Shown one piece after another: positions 34,636 to 42,829 of a stretch of 64,000 bases of DNA (positions are counted from its first letter, which is position 1; every line of letters starts with the position of its first letter). Origin of the DNA: Chondromyces crocatus (lineage in GTDB: Bacteria; Myxococcota_A; Polyangia; Polyangiales; Polyangiaceae). Both the position numbers and the translations under genes were made by a program. The notes below the pieces were generated by a model. That model did no database searches and was not told the origin of the DNA. It saw nothing but the letters and a program-made list of their open reading frames with translations. The stretch is taken from assembly GCF_001189295.1 (NCBI RefSeq), contig NZ_CP012159.1:2990001-3054000 (forward strand), in the 5' to 3' direction.

Positions 34636-35664
34636 TCAGGGCAGCGGGTTCTCGGCGAAGAAGCGCCAGGCGGCTTCGCTCGCCGAGAAGGTCTGGCTCT
34701 GGGCGCCGTCTCCGGGACAGTTGACGACGTTGGCCTTCGGGTCACCTCCAGGCCAGCTATGGCCACCACCCTCGATGGAGCAGAGCACGACCGGAGCCTC
34801 ACAGCCGCCATGGGCCATGCAGCGGCCATTGCCTTCCGTGAAGACCTCGGTGGAGCTGGCGTCACACCCGTTGCGCGTGCGCCAGCCCTCCATGGTGTCT
34901 GGCACCGAGATGAAGGACGCGCCCGAGGGGCCGCAGCCGACCCCGCCTTCCCAGGGCACGTGTCGGTCGTCGGTTCCCTGGATCTGCATCACGGGGACCC
35001 GGCGTGCGGGCTGGCAGTCCGTCACGCCGATGGTGCCGGCCACGGGGGCGATGGCGGCGATGCGCTCCGACAGCTCGCATGCCAGACGGTGCGACATGAT
35101 GGCGCCGTTCGACATGCCCGTCGCGAACACCCGGCGGCGATCGATGCAGAGTTCACCTTCGAGGTGATCGAGCAATGCGCTCATGAAGGCGACGTCGTCG
35201 ACGCCATCCTGCACGGCGCGACCGCAGCAGAGGCCCCCGTTCCAGGTGGCGAGCATGCCGGTGCCGTCCGGGTAGACGGTGACGAATCCCTCGCGATCCG
35301 CGATGAGGTCCATGCGTGAGGACCTGGTCTGGAACTGCTCGCCGCTGCCTCCGCCGCCGTGGAGCATGAGGATGACCGGCGTGGGGCGGTCGGCGATGTA
35401 GCCGGGTGGCACGTGGACGCGAAAGCTGCGTGAGCCCGAAGCCTCGATCGAGCCCAGCGTCGTGCCGGGTGGGTAGGTCGTCTCGGTGGTGCTGCAGCCA
35501 GGACTCGGTGAGTCCAGGTCGTCGGGCGGCGTGGACGTGGTGGTGCTGGTCCCCGGGGAGCTGCTGTCCGGTGCTCCGCTGGACGAGCCGCTGCATCCGG
35601 AAGCGACGGCGCCGAGGAGCGCGATGGAGAGCAGGCACATGGACGTGGGACGCGCTGTTGGCAT
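34636..35664 (-). CDS. Secreted PHB-depolymerase/feruloyl-esterase-like hydrolase (LpqC type), lipoprotein
   Basis: A 342-residue protein with a lipoprotein signal (MCLLSIALLGAVASGC) and a Ser/Thr/Pro linker to about residue 60. The alpha/beta-hydrolase core starts with SRSFRVHVPPGYIADRPTPV and the oxyanion segment LMLHGGGGSG. The nucleophile is Ser185 in GMSNGAIMSH. The Asp is probably in QIQGTDDRHVPW and the His in the family signature GGGHSWPG. Such enzymes cleave polyhydroxybutyrate or plant/fungal esters outside the cell; the substrate cannot be fixed from sequence. Start chosen as the ATG giving the signal peptide. It converges with the helicase operon. Confidence 0.88.
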   Translation of the reverse strand: MPTARPTSMCLLSIALLGAVASGCSGSSSGAPDSSSPGTSTTTSTPPDDLDSPSPGCSTTETTYPPGTTLGSIEASGSRSFRVHVPPGYIADRPTPVILMLHGGGGSGEQFQTRSSRMDLIADREGFVTVYPDGTGMLATWNGGLCCGRAVQDGVDDVAFMSALLDHLEGELCIDRRRVFATGMSNGAIMSHRLACELSERIAAIAPVAGTIGVTDCQPARRVPVMQIQGTDDRHVPWEGGVGCGPSGASFISVPDTMEGWRTRNGCDASSTEVFTEGNGRCMAHGGCEAPVVLCSIEGGGHSWPGGDPKANVVNCPGDGAQSQTFSASEAAWRFFAENPLP

Positions 35665-35858
35665 GGCTGAGGCTCATGCTATCCCGCCCGAGAGGCGCTG
35701 CCTACGCGCCAGGGTGCGGGCTAGCGCCACGAGCGAGGGGGGCTCGGCGTGCGGTGCGGGGGGGCCGGTCTCGATGGGAAGAGCGCCACCAGCGCGGTGC
35801 CCATGGTATCGGTGAGCTGCACGCCTGGCCTCTCGGGGCACCACCTGGAAAGACGATC

Positions 35859-36689
35859 ATGGACGACGAGACCGATGCCGCACTCCTCGCGGCCGCTCGC
35901 GCCGGTGATGATGCCGCGCTCGAGGCGTTGCTCCAGCGCCATCAGGCGCAGGTGTACCGCTTCGGCATGAAGATGTGCCGCGATCCAGAGGATGCGCAGG
36001 ACGTCTTGCAGGAGACGCTGCTCGCCATGGCGCGGGGCGTGCGCGATTTCCGGGGCACCTCGTCCCTGTCGACGTGGCTCTACACGATCGCGCGGAGCTT
36101 CTGCCTCAAGAAGCGGCGTCGGAGCAAGTTCGCCCCCGACGAGCACTCGCTCGACACGGATGCGGCGCCCGAGGCGTCTCGCCTGGCCGACCCGTCGCGC
36201 GCTCCCGATGAGGCGCTCGCTGGCAAGCAGATCGAACATGCACTTGAACGGGCGATCGGTGCGCTCGATCCGATGTACCGCGAGGTGCTCCTCCTGCGCG
36301 ACGTCGAGGGGCTGACGGCGCCAGAGGTGGCGGAGGTGCTCGGGCTCAGCACGCAGGCCGTCAAGAGCCGGCTGCACCGCGCTCGCCTCTCGGTCCGGGA
36401 GAGCATCGCACCCTGGCTCGGGATCCCGAGCCAGGCCGCGCCGGAGCCGGGGACGTGCCCTGACGTGCTCACCCTGTTCTCGCAGCATCTCGAAGGCGAG
36501 ATCCGGGCGGAGGTATGCGCCGAGATGGAGCGTCATCTCGAAGGGTGTCCACGCTGCCGCGGCGCCTGTGACTCGATCAAGCGCACGCTCGCGCTCTGTC
36601 GCACCTCGGGCCCGACCGTCGAGGTCCCCGCAGCCGTCCAGGCGTCGGTCAAGGCCGCGCTACGGAGCTTTCTCGCAGGAAATCGCTGA
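35859..36689 (+). CDS. ECF sigma factor with fused C-terminal zinc-finger (anti-sigma-like) tail
   Basis: A 276-residue protein starting MDDETDAALLAAARAGDDAA. Region 2 is at about 20-85 (RFGMKMCRDPEDAQDVLQET and STWLYTIARSFCLKKRRR), region 4 at about 125-180 (LDPMYREVLLLRDVEGLTAP then VLGLSTQAVKSRLHRARL). A further 85 residues contain HLEGCPRC, the HxxxCxxC motif of zinc-binding anti-sigma domains. Fusing it to the sigma factor suggests self-inhibition relieved by redox or metal change; this occurs in some known ECF groups. No separate anti-sigma gene is next to it, in agreement. Confidence 0.88.
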   Translation: MDDETDAALLAAARAGDDAALEALLQRHQAQVYRFGMKMCRDPEDAQDVLQETLLAMARGVRDFRGTSSLSTWLYTIARSFCLKKRRRSKFAPDEHSLDTDAAPEASRLADPSRAPDEALAGKQIEHALERAIGALDPMYREVLLLRDVEGLTAPEVAEVLGLSTQAVKSRLHRARLSVRESIAPWLGIPSQAAPEPGTCPDVLTLFSQHLEGEIRAEVCAEMERHLEGCPRCRGACDSIKRTLALCRTSGPTVEVPAAVQASVKAALRSFLAGNR

Positions 36690-36733
36690 GCTGACGCCCG
36701 ACCCGGCGCCTCTCGTGGTGGCGCTGAGACTCC

Positions 36734-38008
36734 CTAGGCCGAGGCGCTTCCGTACTCCACGGGCAAGCGGGCCTCGTTCCACGCCAGCATGCCGCCGGCC
36801 AGATTCATCGTGCGGCGGAAGCCGGCTGCCGTGAGCGCTGTGGCAGCCTGTTCAGAGCGCCGACCCGAGCGACAGATGAGCACCAGCTCGTCTTCTTTGC
36901 GCCAGCGCTCCGCGGCGGCGATGACGGTCGCGAGGGGCACCAGCTCGGCTCTGGCGATGTGCCCGAGTTCTCCGGTGAATTCACTCGGCTCGCGCACATC
37001 GACGAGGCGGATCTCCTCGCCGTGCTTGAACACCTGCGCGGGCAGGACGTCGCGGAACCCAGCGGGGTTGGGCTGGGCCGACTCGTAGAGCGTGGTCATC
37101 GCGTCCCCTCTCCCTTCCGTGTCAGTGGTCTCGTCATCGTCGTCCGTCGTCGGCCTGGCGTCGAGCGGGATGGACAGGTAGCGACGCCCGTTCGCGCGTG
37201 GCTTCGGCAGCATCCCGGCGTCGACGTTGACCTGGACGCTCGGGTAGAGCAGGCGTGGCGGTGCCAGCGTGGCATCGCGCTGGGTCCGGAGCTTCACGAA
37301 CGCCTCTCGCGGGGTGCTGGCGCAGAGCTGGACGTTCCTCTTCTTCGAGGCGCCGATCGTCGTCTCGTACCGGAGCGGTCGGCCATTCGGCTGATAGTCG
37401 TGGCCGACGAAGACCCGGGTGGTGTCGGGCAAGGCGTAGAGACGATCGTGGACCGAGGTGAACAGCGCGTCGGCGCTCCCGCTCGGGAAGTCGCAGCGGC
37501 CCGTACCGTAGTCCTCGATGAACAGGGCGTCGCCGGTGAAGATCGCGTCCCCGAACCGGTAGGTGACGCAGGCTGGGGTGTGTCCGGGGGTGGCGATGAC
37601 CTCGAAGGCGAGCGTCCCCGCGACGACCTTCTCCCCGTCCTCGAACAGGCGGTCGAACTGGCTCCCGTCCACCGGGAACGAGGGCGGCAGGTCGAAGACG
37701 TCGCGAAAGATCTTCTGGACCTCGCGGATGCGCATGCCGATGCCGACCTTCGCCTGGAAGCGCCGTTTCAGGTACTGGCTGCCGCTCAGGTGGTCGGCGT
37801 GGGCGTGCGTCTCGAGCACGTCGTGGAGCCGGAGCCCTTTCGTCTGCAGAAAGGACGAGACGATCTCGAGCGACATGGTCGTCGTCGCGGATGCGAGGGG
37901 ATCGTAGTCGAGCACGGGATCGATCACGACCGCATCCCGACTCTCCGGGTCGTAGACGACGTAGGTGAGCGTGGAGGTGGCGGGGTCGAAGAAGGGTTCG
38001 ATCTTCAT
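36734..38008 (-). CDS. Persulfide dioxygenase-rhodanese fusion (ETHE1-like plus sulfurtransferase)
   Basis: A 424-residue protein starting [20 protein letters not shown]. Residues 1-240 form a metallo-beta-lactamase fold of the ETHE1 type: [19 protein letters not shown] (HxHxDH metal site), [12 protein letters not shown] and [11 protein letters not shown]. Residues about 320-420 form a rhodanese domain, with its active Cys in [11 protein letters not shown]. The enzyme oxidises glutathione persulfide to sulfite and can move the sulfane sulfur, in the cytosol. It diverges from a TauE/SafE exporter and YeeE-type genes that would import thiosulfate or export the sulfite formed. The longer upstream frame was rejected because it lacks a ribosome site and crosses repeats. 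Confidence 0.92.
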   Translation of the reverse strand: MKIEPFFDPATSTLTYVVYDPESRDAVVIDPVLDYDPLASATTTMSLEIVSSFLQTKGLRLHDVLETHAHADHLSGSQYLKRRFQAKVGIGMRIREVQKIFRDVFDLPPSFPVDGSQFDRLFEDGEKVVAGTLAFEVIATPGHTPACVTYRFGDAIFTGDALFIEDYGTGRCDFPSGSADALFTSVHDRLYALPDTTRVFVGHDYQPNGRPLRYETTIGASKKRNVQLCASTPREAFVKLRTQRDATLAPPRLLYPSVQVNVDAGMLPKPRANGRRYLSIPLDARPTTDDDDETTDTEGRGDAMTTLYESAQPNPAGFRDVLPAQVFKHGEEIRLVDVREPSEFTGELGHIARAELVPLATVIAAAERWRKEDELVLICRSGRRSEQAATALTAAGFRRTMNLAGGMLAWNEARLPVEYGSASA

Positions 38009-38238
38009 GAGGGGTCCTCGACCGTGAGAGCCAGGCCAGCGGGATTGGGTTCGCGAGGCTCGAAAAAAAATCGTTCGGCCTCGCCGAACCCTTTCCAGCG
38101 CCGCTGGCTCCCATCGGCGAGATGTGGAACCGACGCCTCGTCCCCGATGGGGTCGACGGGCACGCCCTCCGTGCGCTCGTCGTCCTGCTGGCACCCGCAC
38201 CCTCGCAGGTCACTCCTGGGTCACCATGGGCCGCCGCC

Positions 38239-38322
38239 GTGCCCCTGCAGGTCGCTTCTGTGCCCCCGCAGGTCGCTCCTGTGCCCCCGCAGGTCGCCAC
38301 CGTGTCCTCACAGGTCGAGGCG
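38239..38322. repeat. Four 21-base tandem repeats in the sulfur-gene divergent promoter
   Basis: Units start at 38239, 38260, 38281 and 38302, with core GTGCCCC[T/C]GCAGGTCGC in the first three and a looser fourth copy. They fill much of the 328-base region between the persulfide dioxygenase and TauE genes and end about 15 bases before the TauE ATG. They may be repeated binding sites or simple expansion. Confidence 0.75.
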
Positions 38323-38336
38323 AGAGGGTGATCTCC

Positions 38337-39173
38337 ATGGCCGTCCTCGTCGCCGTGGCCCTGTCGCTGCTCATCGGAGGCTTGCTCGGGCTGCTCGGTG
38401 GTGGCGGCGCGATCCTGACGGTCCCCGTGCTCGTGTACGTCGTCGAGGTCGAGCCCGCGGCCGCCGTCGCCATGTCGCTCTTCTTCGTGGGAACGACGAG
38501 CCTCGTCGGCGCTGGGGTCCAGGCGCGAGCGGGCCGGGTGCGGTGGAAGATCGGAGCCATCTTCGGGGCTGCCGCGATGGCGGGCGCCTTCGCCGGTGGT
38601 CGTCTCGCGCACCTCGTCCCCGCGACGATGCTGCTCGTCGTGTTCGCGGCCGTGATGCTCGTGACGGCGCTCTCGATGCTCGAAGGTCGCGCTGAACGCG
38701 CCACGGGATCACGCCCGCTCGCGGTGGTGCAGCTCCTCTCGCTGGGCGCAGCGGTCGGCGTCGTGTCCGGCTTCGTGGGGGCAGGCGGCGGCTTCCTGAT
38801 CGTCCCTGCGCTCACCCTCGTGGGCGGCCTCGCCATGCAGGAGGCGGTGGGAACGTCCCTCTTCGTGATCGCGCTCCAGTCCTTCGCCGGGCTGGCGGGT
38901 CACATCGGTCACGTGACGGTCGACTGGCGCCTCGCGCTCCTCATGACGGCGGCTGCGGTGGTGGGGATGGTCGCTGGCTCCTTCTCCGGAGCGAAATTGT
39001 CGGCTGATGCCCTGCGGCGCGCTTTCGCATGGCTCGTCCTCGCGATGGGCCTGTTCGTCCTCGGCAAGCAGCTCCCTCTCCCCTGGATGGTTTTCGTGGG
39101 GGCAGCCGTGCTCTCCGCCGCCCTCGTCATCACGAGAAAGACAACCCGTACCCCAGGCCGTCGACATGCATGA
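38337..39173 (+). CDS. TauE/SafE-family sulfite or sulfonate exporter
   Basis: A 278-residue membrane protein of eight hydrophobic segments in two similar halves. Each half begins with the family's Gly-rich turn: LIGGLLGLLGGGGAILTVPV near the start and VVSGFVGAGGGFLIVPALTL near 140. The protein would export sulfite, sulfoacetate or similar anions across the inner membrane. Position beside a persulfide dioxygenase, whose product is sulfite, supports this. The ATG is preceded by GAGAGG; a GTG three codons earlier is also possible. Its last 8 bases overlap the next gene. Confidence 0.9.
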   Translation: MAVLVAVALSLLIGGLLGLLGGGGAILTVPVLVYVVEVEPAAAVAMSLFFVGTTSLVGAGVQARAGRVRWKIGAIFGAAAMAGAFAGGRLAHLVPATMLLVVFAAVMLVTALSMLEGRAERATGSRPLAVVQLLSLGAAVGVVSGFVGAGGGFLIVPALTLVGGLAMQEAVGTSLFVIALQSFAGLAGHIGHVTVDWRLALLMTAAAVVGMVAGSFSGAKLSADALRRAFAWLVLAMGLFVLGKQLPLPWMVFVGAAVLSAALVITRKTTRTPGRRHA

Positions 39174-39597
39174 CTTCTCCCCGGGCTCGGCCCTGATCGG
39201 CGGCGCGCTGATCGGCCTCTCCGCCTCGCTCTTTCTCCTCGCTCACGGGCGTATCGCCGGGATCAGCGGCCTGTTCGGTGGGCTCCTGCGCCGCACGACC
39301 GAGGGGCGCGCTCTCCGCGTCGCCTTCCTCGGGGGGTTGCTCGTGGGCGGAGCCGTCCTGCGGTTCGTCTTTCCCGCCGCCTTCGACACCACCTGGACGC
39401 CGACGCTCCCGCTCGCGCTCGTCGCCGGGTTTCTCGTCGGCTTCGGCACGCAGCTCGGGAACGGCTGCACGAGCGGGCATGGCATCTGCGGGGTCAGCCG
39501 GCTGTCGGCGCGTTCCCTCGTTGCGACGGGCACGTTCATGGCCACCGGCTTTGCGACGGTGTTCGTGGCTCGGCACCTCCTGGGAGGTGGTCGATGA
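39166..39597 (+). CDS. YeeE/YedE-family membrane protein (sulfur-compound transporter half)
   Basis: A 143-residue protein with four hydrophobic segments, starting MHDFSPGSALIGGALIGLSA. It carries the family signature GNGCTSGHGICG, whose Cys residues relay thiosulfate in the YeeE (TsuA) transporter. This is the half-size form that normally pairs with a second small YeeE-like protein, encoded next. It overlaps TauE by 8 bases and the next gene by ATGA, so all three are one operon. Confidence 0.9.
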   Translation: MHDFSPGSALIGGALIGLSASLFLLAHGRIAGISGLFGGLLRRTTEGRALRVAFLGGLLVGGAVLRFVFPAAFDTTWTPTLPLALVAGFLVGFGTQLGNGCTSGHGICGVSRLSARSLVATGTFMATGFATVFVARHLLGGGR

Positions 39598-39665
39598 AGG
39601 GCGGGGGGACGAGGAAGGGGAGTGGAGCGATGAAGGGCGGGGGGACGAGGAAGGGGAGTGGAGCG
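39594..39665 (+). repeat. Perfect 36-base direct repeat at a gene start
   Basis: Positions 39594-39629 and 39630-39665 are identical by eye. Each begins ATGAAGGGCGGGG and ends GGGGAGTGGAGCG, so both the start codon and the ribosome site were copied. The duplication stays in frame with the YeeE-like gene. Being perfect, it is very recent or maintained by slippage. Confidence 0.9.
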
Positions 39666-40130
39666 ATGAAGGCGCTCGCGGCGAGCTTTGCGGCTGGCGG
39701 GCTGTTCGCGCTCGGTCTCGGCATCTCCGGGATGACGAGGCCCTCCAAGGTGGTCGGCTTCCTCGACCTCGCGGGGGCGTGGGACGCGAGCCTCGCGTTC
39801 GTGATGCTCGGCGGGGTCGCGGTGTACGCCGCGCTGTACGGGCGGATCGTCCGGCGTCCCGCGCCGCTGTTCGACCGCCGCTTCCACCTGCCGACCCGCA
39901 AGGACATCGACGTGCGCCTGGTGCTCGGCGCTGCCCTGTTCGGCATCGGCTGGGCCCTCGGCGGGTTCTGCCCGGGTCCAGGGCTGGTCTCGGCTGCGGG
40001 GGGCGTGTGGCCTGCCGTCGTGTTCGTCGTCGGCATGACGGTGGGCACGAAGGTGGAACACCTCGTCACCGGCGCGCTGACGTGTACGCCGCCCGCTGGC
40101 GCTGGTGGAGCCGAGGTCCCCCCGAGGTGA
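39594..40130 (+). CDS. Second YeeE/YedE-like membrane protein (DUF6691 type)
   Basis: Up to 178 residues with four hydrophobic segments. The membrane part starts MKALAASFAAGGLFALGLGI (ATG at 39666). It contains LGGFCPGPGLVSA, the second-half counterpart of the YeeE Cys motif. The first 24 codons are two copies of a 36-base repeat encoding MKGGGTRKGSGA, each with its own ATG and each ending in a ribosome site (GGGGAGTGGAGCG) for the next ATG. Translation could begin at 39594 (ATGA overlap), 39630 or 39666. The last is most natural for a membrane protein. Partner of the preceding gene. Confidence 0.85.
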   Translation: MKGGGTRKGSGAMKGGGTRKGSGAMKALAASFAAGGLFALGLGISGMTRPSKVVGFLDLAGAWDASLAFVMLGGVAVYAALYGRIVRRPAPLFDRRFHLPTRKDIDVRLVLGAALFGIGWALGGFCPGPGLVSAAGGVWPAVVFVVGMTVGTKVEHLVTGALTCTPPAGAGGAEVPPR

Positions 40131-40131
40131 C

Positions 40132-41451
40132 GTGGTGCGCCGTCGCTCGAAGCTGGAGACGCGCCATGCCTTCGGCGCACGTCGCACCGCAGGCGCGCTC
40201 GCGTTCCTGCTCGCGGTGGCGTCGACCCCGAGCGCTTCGTCGGCGCAGAGTTTCCAGGAGCCAGCGCCCGGTGGTGTTGGCGTGTCTGGTGCAGCCGCTG
40301 GGGATGCGGCGTCCCTCGCTGCCACGCCAGGGCCCACGGCACCTTCCGCAGCCGCTGGGAACACGGTCCTCGCTGCCATGCCTCGTGTCACGGCGTTGCC
40401 GGCTCGGGATGACGGCCGATCCTCACCGGGAGCTGCTCCCCTCGTCACGGCGTCACTCCGTGACGGCTTCGGTATCCGATCCGCGAATGGCGCCCACGGG
40501 CTGCGGCTCGGGGCGGTGCTCGCCGTGCGCACGAGCCTGGACCTACCCCAGGGCGGTGAGGGCGCCCTGCACAGTGACGTCCATCTTGCGCGCCTTCTCC
40601 TCGGCGGCCACCTCTTCGGGCAGCACCTCCGCTACGCGGTGAGCGCCGAACTCTCCCGTGAGCCTCTGCTCCGGGACCTCGAGGTCGTGTTCGTGTGGCG
40701 ACCCGAGCTGCAAGCCCGCGTCGGCCGGTTTCGCACGCCCTTCAGCCGCCAGTTCCTCGTCCCTCGCCCCGCGCTCCAGCTCCCGGATCGCTCCATCGTC
40801 AGCGACTTCTTTCGCGCGGGCCGCGAGACGGGCGTCTCGCTGGAAGGCCAGCTTGCCGAGGGTCGTGCCGAGTACCGCGCGGGGATCTTCAGCGGTGATG
40901 GCATCGACGGTCCCGGCCTCCTGGCCATGACGCGGCTCGCCGTCGCCCCGCTCGGCGCCGTCGCCTACGACGAGACGCTCGCGCGCACGCCTGGCGAGGT
41001 GCGCTTCGCCATCGGCGTGGGCGCGTACCACCACGTCGTCCCCACCGCGCAGGAGACCTCCTCGGACTCTGCGAGCGAGCGGACGGCGGGGGGACTCGAT
41101 GCCGTGGTTCGCGCCGGGCCGATCACGGTGTCGGCCGAAGGGTTCATCGATCGTCGGCGGTCGCCACGCACGCCTGATCGGATCGGGGTCGGTGCGTTCG
41201 CGCAAGCGGGCGTCTTCGTCGTCCCGGGGACGTTCGAGGTCGCAGGCCGCTTCAGCTGGCTCGCACCGGACGTCGGGACGTGTTCTTCCCCCTCGATCGA
41301 GCGCTACGAAGTGGGGACGACCTACCACGTCACGAGCGGCGGCCTGAAGTTGCAGTCCCGCCTCGCTCACAACCAGGTCACCCCGGAGATGCGCGACCCA
41401 CTCCTGGTGACCGGGCAGGAGGTACATCTCCAGGTGCTGCTTTCGTTTTGA
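40132..41451 (+). CDS. Outer-membrane porin, phosphate-selective porin O/P-like
   Basis: About 439 residues. Starts are GTG at 40132 or 40135 (or 40105); any of them gives a signal peptide, with cleavage after SASSA before QSFQEPAPG. A Pro/Ala-rich stretch to about 105 precedes a beta-barrel that opens with FGIRSANGAHGLRLGAVLAV. Alternating strands follow, for example GRFRTPFSRQFLVPRPALQL and SDFFRAGRETGVSLEG, typical of OprP/OprO-like porins, and the protein ends with an aromatic residue (QVLLSF), as outer-membrane barrels do. It starts beside the YeeE-like stop and probably lets the sulfur anion of this operon cross the outer membrane. Ion preference is inferred only. Confidence 0.8.
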   Translation: MVRRRSKLETRHAFGARRTAGALAFLLAVASTPSASSAQSFQEPAPGGVGVSGAAAGDAASLAATPGPTAPSAAAGNTVLAAMPRVTALPARDDGRSSPGAAPLVTASLRDGFGIRSANGAHGLRLGAVLAVRTSLDLPQGGEGALHSDVHLARLLLGGHLFGQHLRYAVSAELSREPLLRDLEVVFVWRPELQARVGRFRTPFSRQFLVPRPALQLPDRSIVSDFFRAGRETGVSLEGQLAEGRAEYRAGIFSGDGIDGPGLLAMTRLAVAPLGAVAYDETLARTPGEVRFAIGVGAYHHVVPTAQETSSDSASERTAGGLDAVVRAGPITVSAEGFIDRRRSPRTPDRIGVGAFAQAGVFVVPGTFEVAGRFSWLAPDVGTCSSPSIERYEVGTTYHVTSGGLKLQSRLAHNQVTPEMRDPLLVTGQEVHLQVLLSF

Positions 41452-41502
41452 TGTCACATGTCGGGGGCAGGTGCGCGCCCGGTCACGGCAGCGCGCATCT
41501 CG

Positions 41503-42597
41503 TCACGGCAGCTCGCACCCGTTCAGCTTGGCCATCATCCACCAGAACGCGCGGGCCTTGACCTCGCTGCTCTCCTGGGTGGCGTGCGTCCACTGGTAAT
41601 CGGTGTTCCCTGGGGTCTTCACGCTGTAGCGCGGGTGCTGCATCGGGATCTCGGCGCCTTCGGCGGTGGCCGTATTGCGCTTGCCGTCGTGCCAGACGTC
41701 GAGGTCTTCGAAGTCGAAGAGCACCTTGTTGTTCGCCTGGCAGTAGGCGCGGATCTGCTGGTTGCGCTCGGTTCGGTTTCGCCCGTTGTAGGTGTCGTCT
41801 CCAGGGCCGGTCATGTAGATGAACGTCACCTTCGGGAACTCGCGTTCGAGGGCGCTGAGTGTGTTGAGGTACTGCTGGATCTGCTGCTCGGACTGCTGCG
41901 AGATCTCGTAGGACCAGGCCCACATGCTGTACCGGATCTCGGGGCGGGACTTGAGGAGCGTGCGGAGATTGTCGACGCCGGCCTCGGTCGCCCAGTAATG
42001 CTCCGCCTTGATGGCGTTGTCCTTGAGCATCCCGTCCCACATGCGCAAAGCGCCGCCCGCAGCAGGGGCCGAGGCGTAGCCGACGGCGAGGTTGAGGGCG
42101 GGCTTCGACTCCTTGAGGCTCTTGGCTCCCGCGAGGATCTGCGCGCCGTGCGAGCGGTGCCCGTACTGGATGACGTTGCTCGACGAGGTGAGCGCCTGGA
42201 TGCACTTGGCGGGGATGCGATCGACGTCGGTGTGGCGGTGGTCGAAGATGCGCGCACCGGCCGCCTGAGGTGCGCCTCCAGGGGTTGCTGCACCCGGTTT
42301 TCCGCTGTCCGGGGTCGTCGCTGCCGTTCCTGCCGCGTTCGCCATGTGCGGCGGCGGTGTCGCGCCCGGAGGCGGCCCGTCTTCTCCAGGGGCCGGCGGT
42401 CTGTCGCGTGCGGCGCTTTGCCCAGGGGCGTCTCCTGGCTGAGGCGAAGCGGGGGGCTCCTGGCGCGAGCCGAAGCCGTTGGCCGAGGAGCTGTCCGGAG
42501 GAGGTGGCACCCGCCGTGAATCCTGACAGCCCACCGCGAGGGAGAGCGTCAACAAGGCGGGGAGGAGGGATCGCGCAGCGCGGAAACCAGCCATCAT
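41503..42597 (-). CDS. Secreted lipoprotein with SGNH-hydrolase-like segments
   Basis: A 364-residue protein starting MMAGFRAARSLLPALLTLSL with a lipobox ending AVGC, then a Pro/Gly/Ala-rich linker to about residue 115. The globular part contains IQYGHRSHGAQILAGAKSLK, TFIYMTGPGDDTYNGRNRTE and NKVLFDFEDLDVWHDGKRN, and ends KLNGCELP. The placement of an Asn/His-rich block before FDFEDLD recalls extracellular SGNH-like carbohydrate esterases, but the usual GDS nucleophile motif was not found. Function therefore unknown. Confidence 0.7.
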   Translation of the reverse strand: MMAGFRAARSLLPALLTLSLAVGCQDSRRVPPPPDSSSANGFGSRQEPPASPQPGDAPGQSAARDRPPAPGEDGPPPGATPPPHMANAAGTAATTPDSGKPGAATPGGAPQAAGARIFDHRHTDVDRIPAKCIQALTSSSNVIQYGHRSHGAQILAGAKSLKESKPALNLAVGYASAPAAGGALRMWDGMLKDNAIKAEHYWATEAGVDNLRTLLKSRPEIRYSMWAWSYEISQQSEQQIQQYLNTLSALEREFPKVTFIYMTGPGDDTYNGRNRTERNQQIRAYCQANNKVLFDFEDLDVWHDGKRNTATAEGAEIPMQHPRYSVKTPGNTDYQWTHATQESSEVKARAFWWMMAKLNGCELP

Positions 42598-42829
42598 GGA
42601 GTCGAACACTGTACGCACCCTGGCGGCTCGCGCAATCACGGGAGGCCGTGAGGCGAGGGGGCCATCCCGGCAGCGAGGCATCGCATCAGGACGTCTCAGC
42701 GCGGTGTCGACATGGTCCGATGAGGTCCGATGAGGCCCGATGCGCCTGGCCTGCGGTCATGTGGCGCGCGGCCCGATGCGACTGGCTCGCGATGGGTGGC
42801 AACCGAGGCGCGTGCCCCGGCCGGATGCA

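Noticed and set aside
38009-38612. Alternative long minus-strand protein across the sulfur-gene promoter
   Set aside because: Shadow of the TauE gene and the repeats; the persulfide dioxygenase family starts at MKIEPFF.
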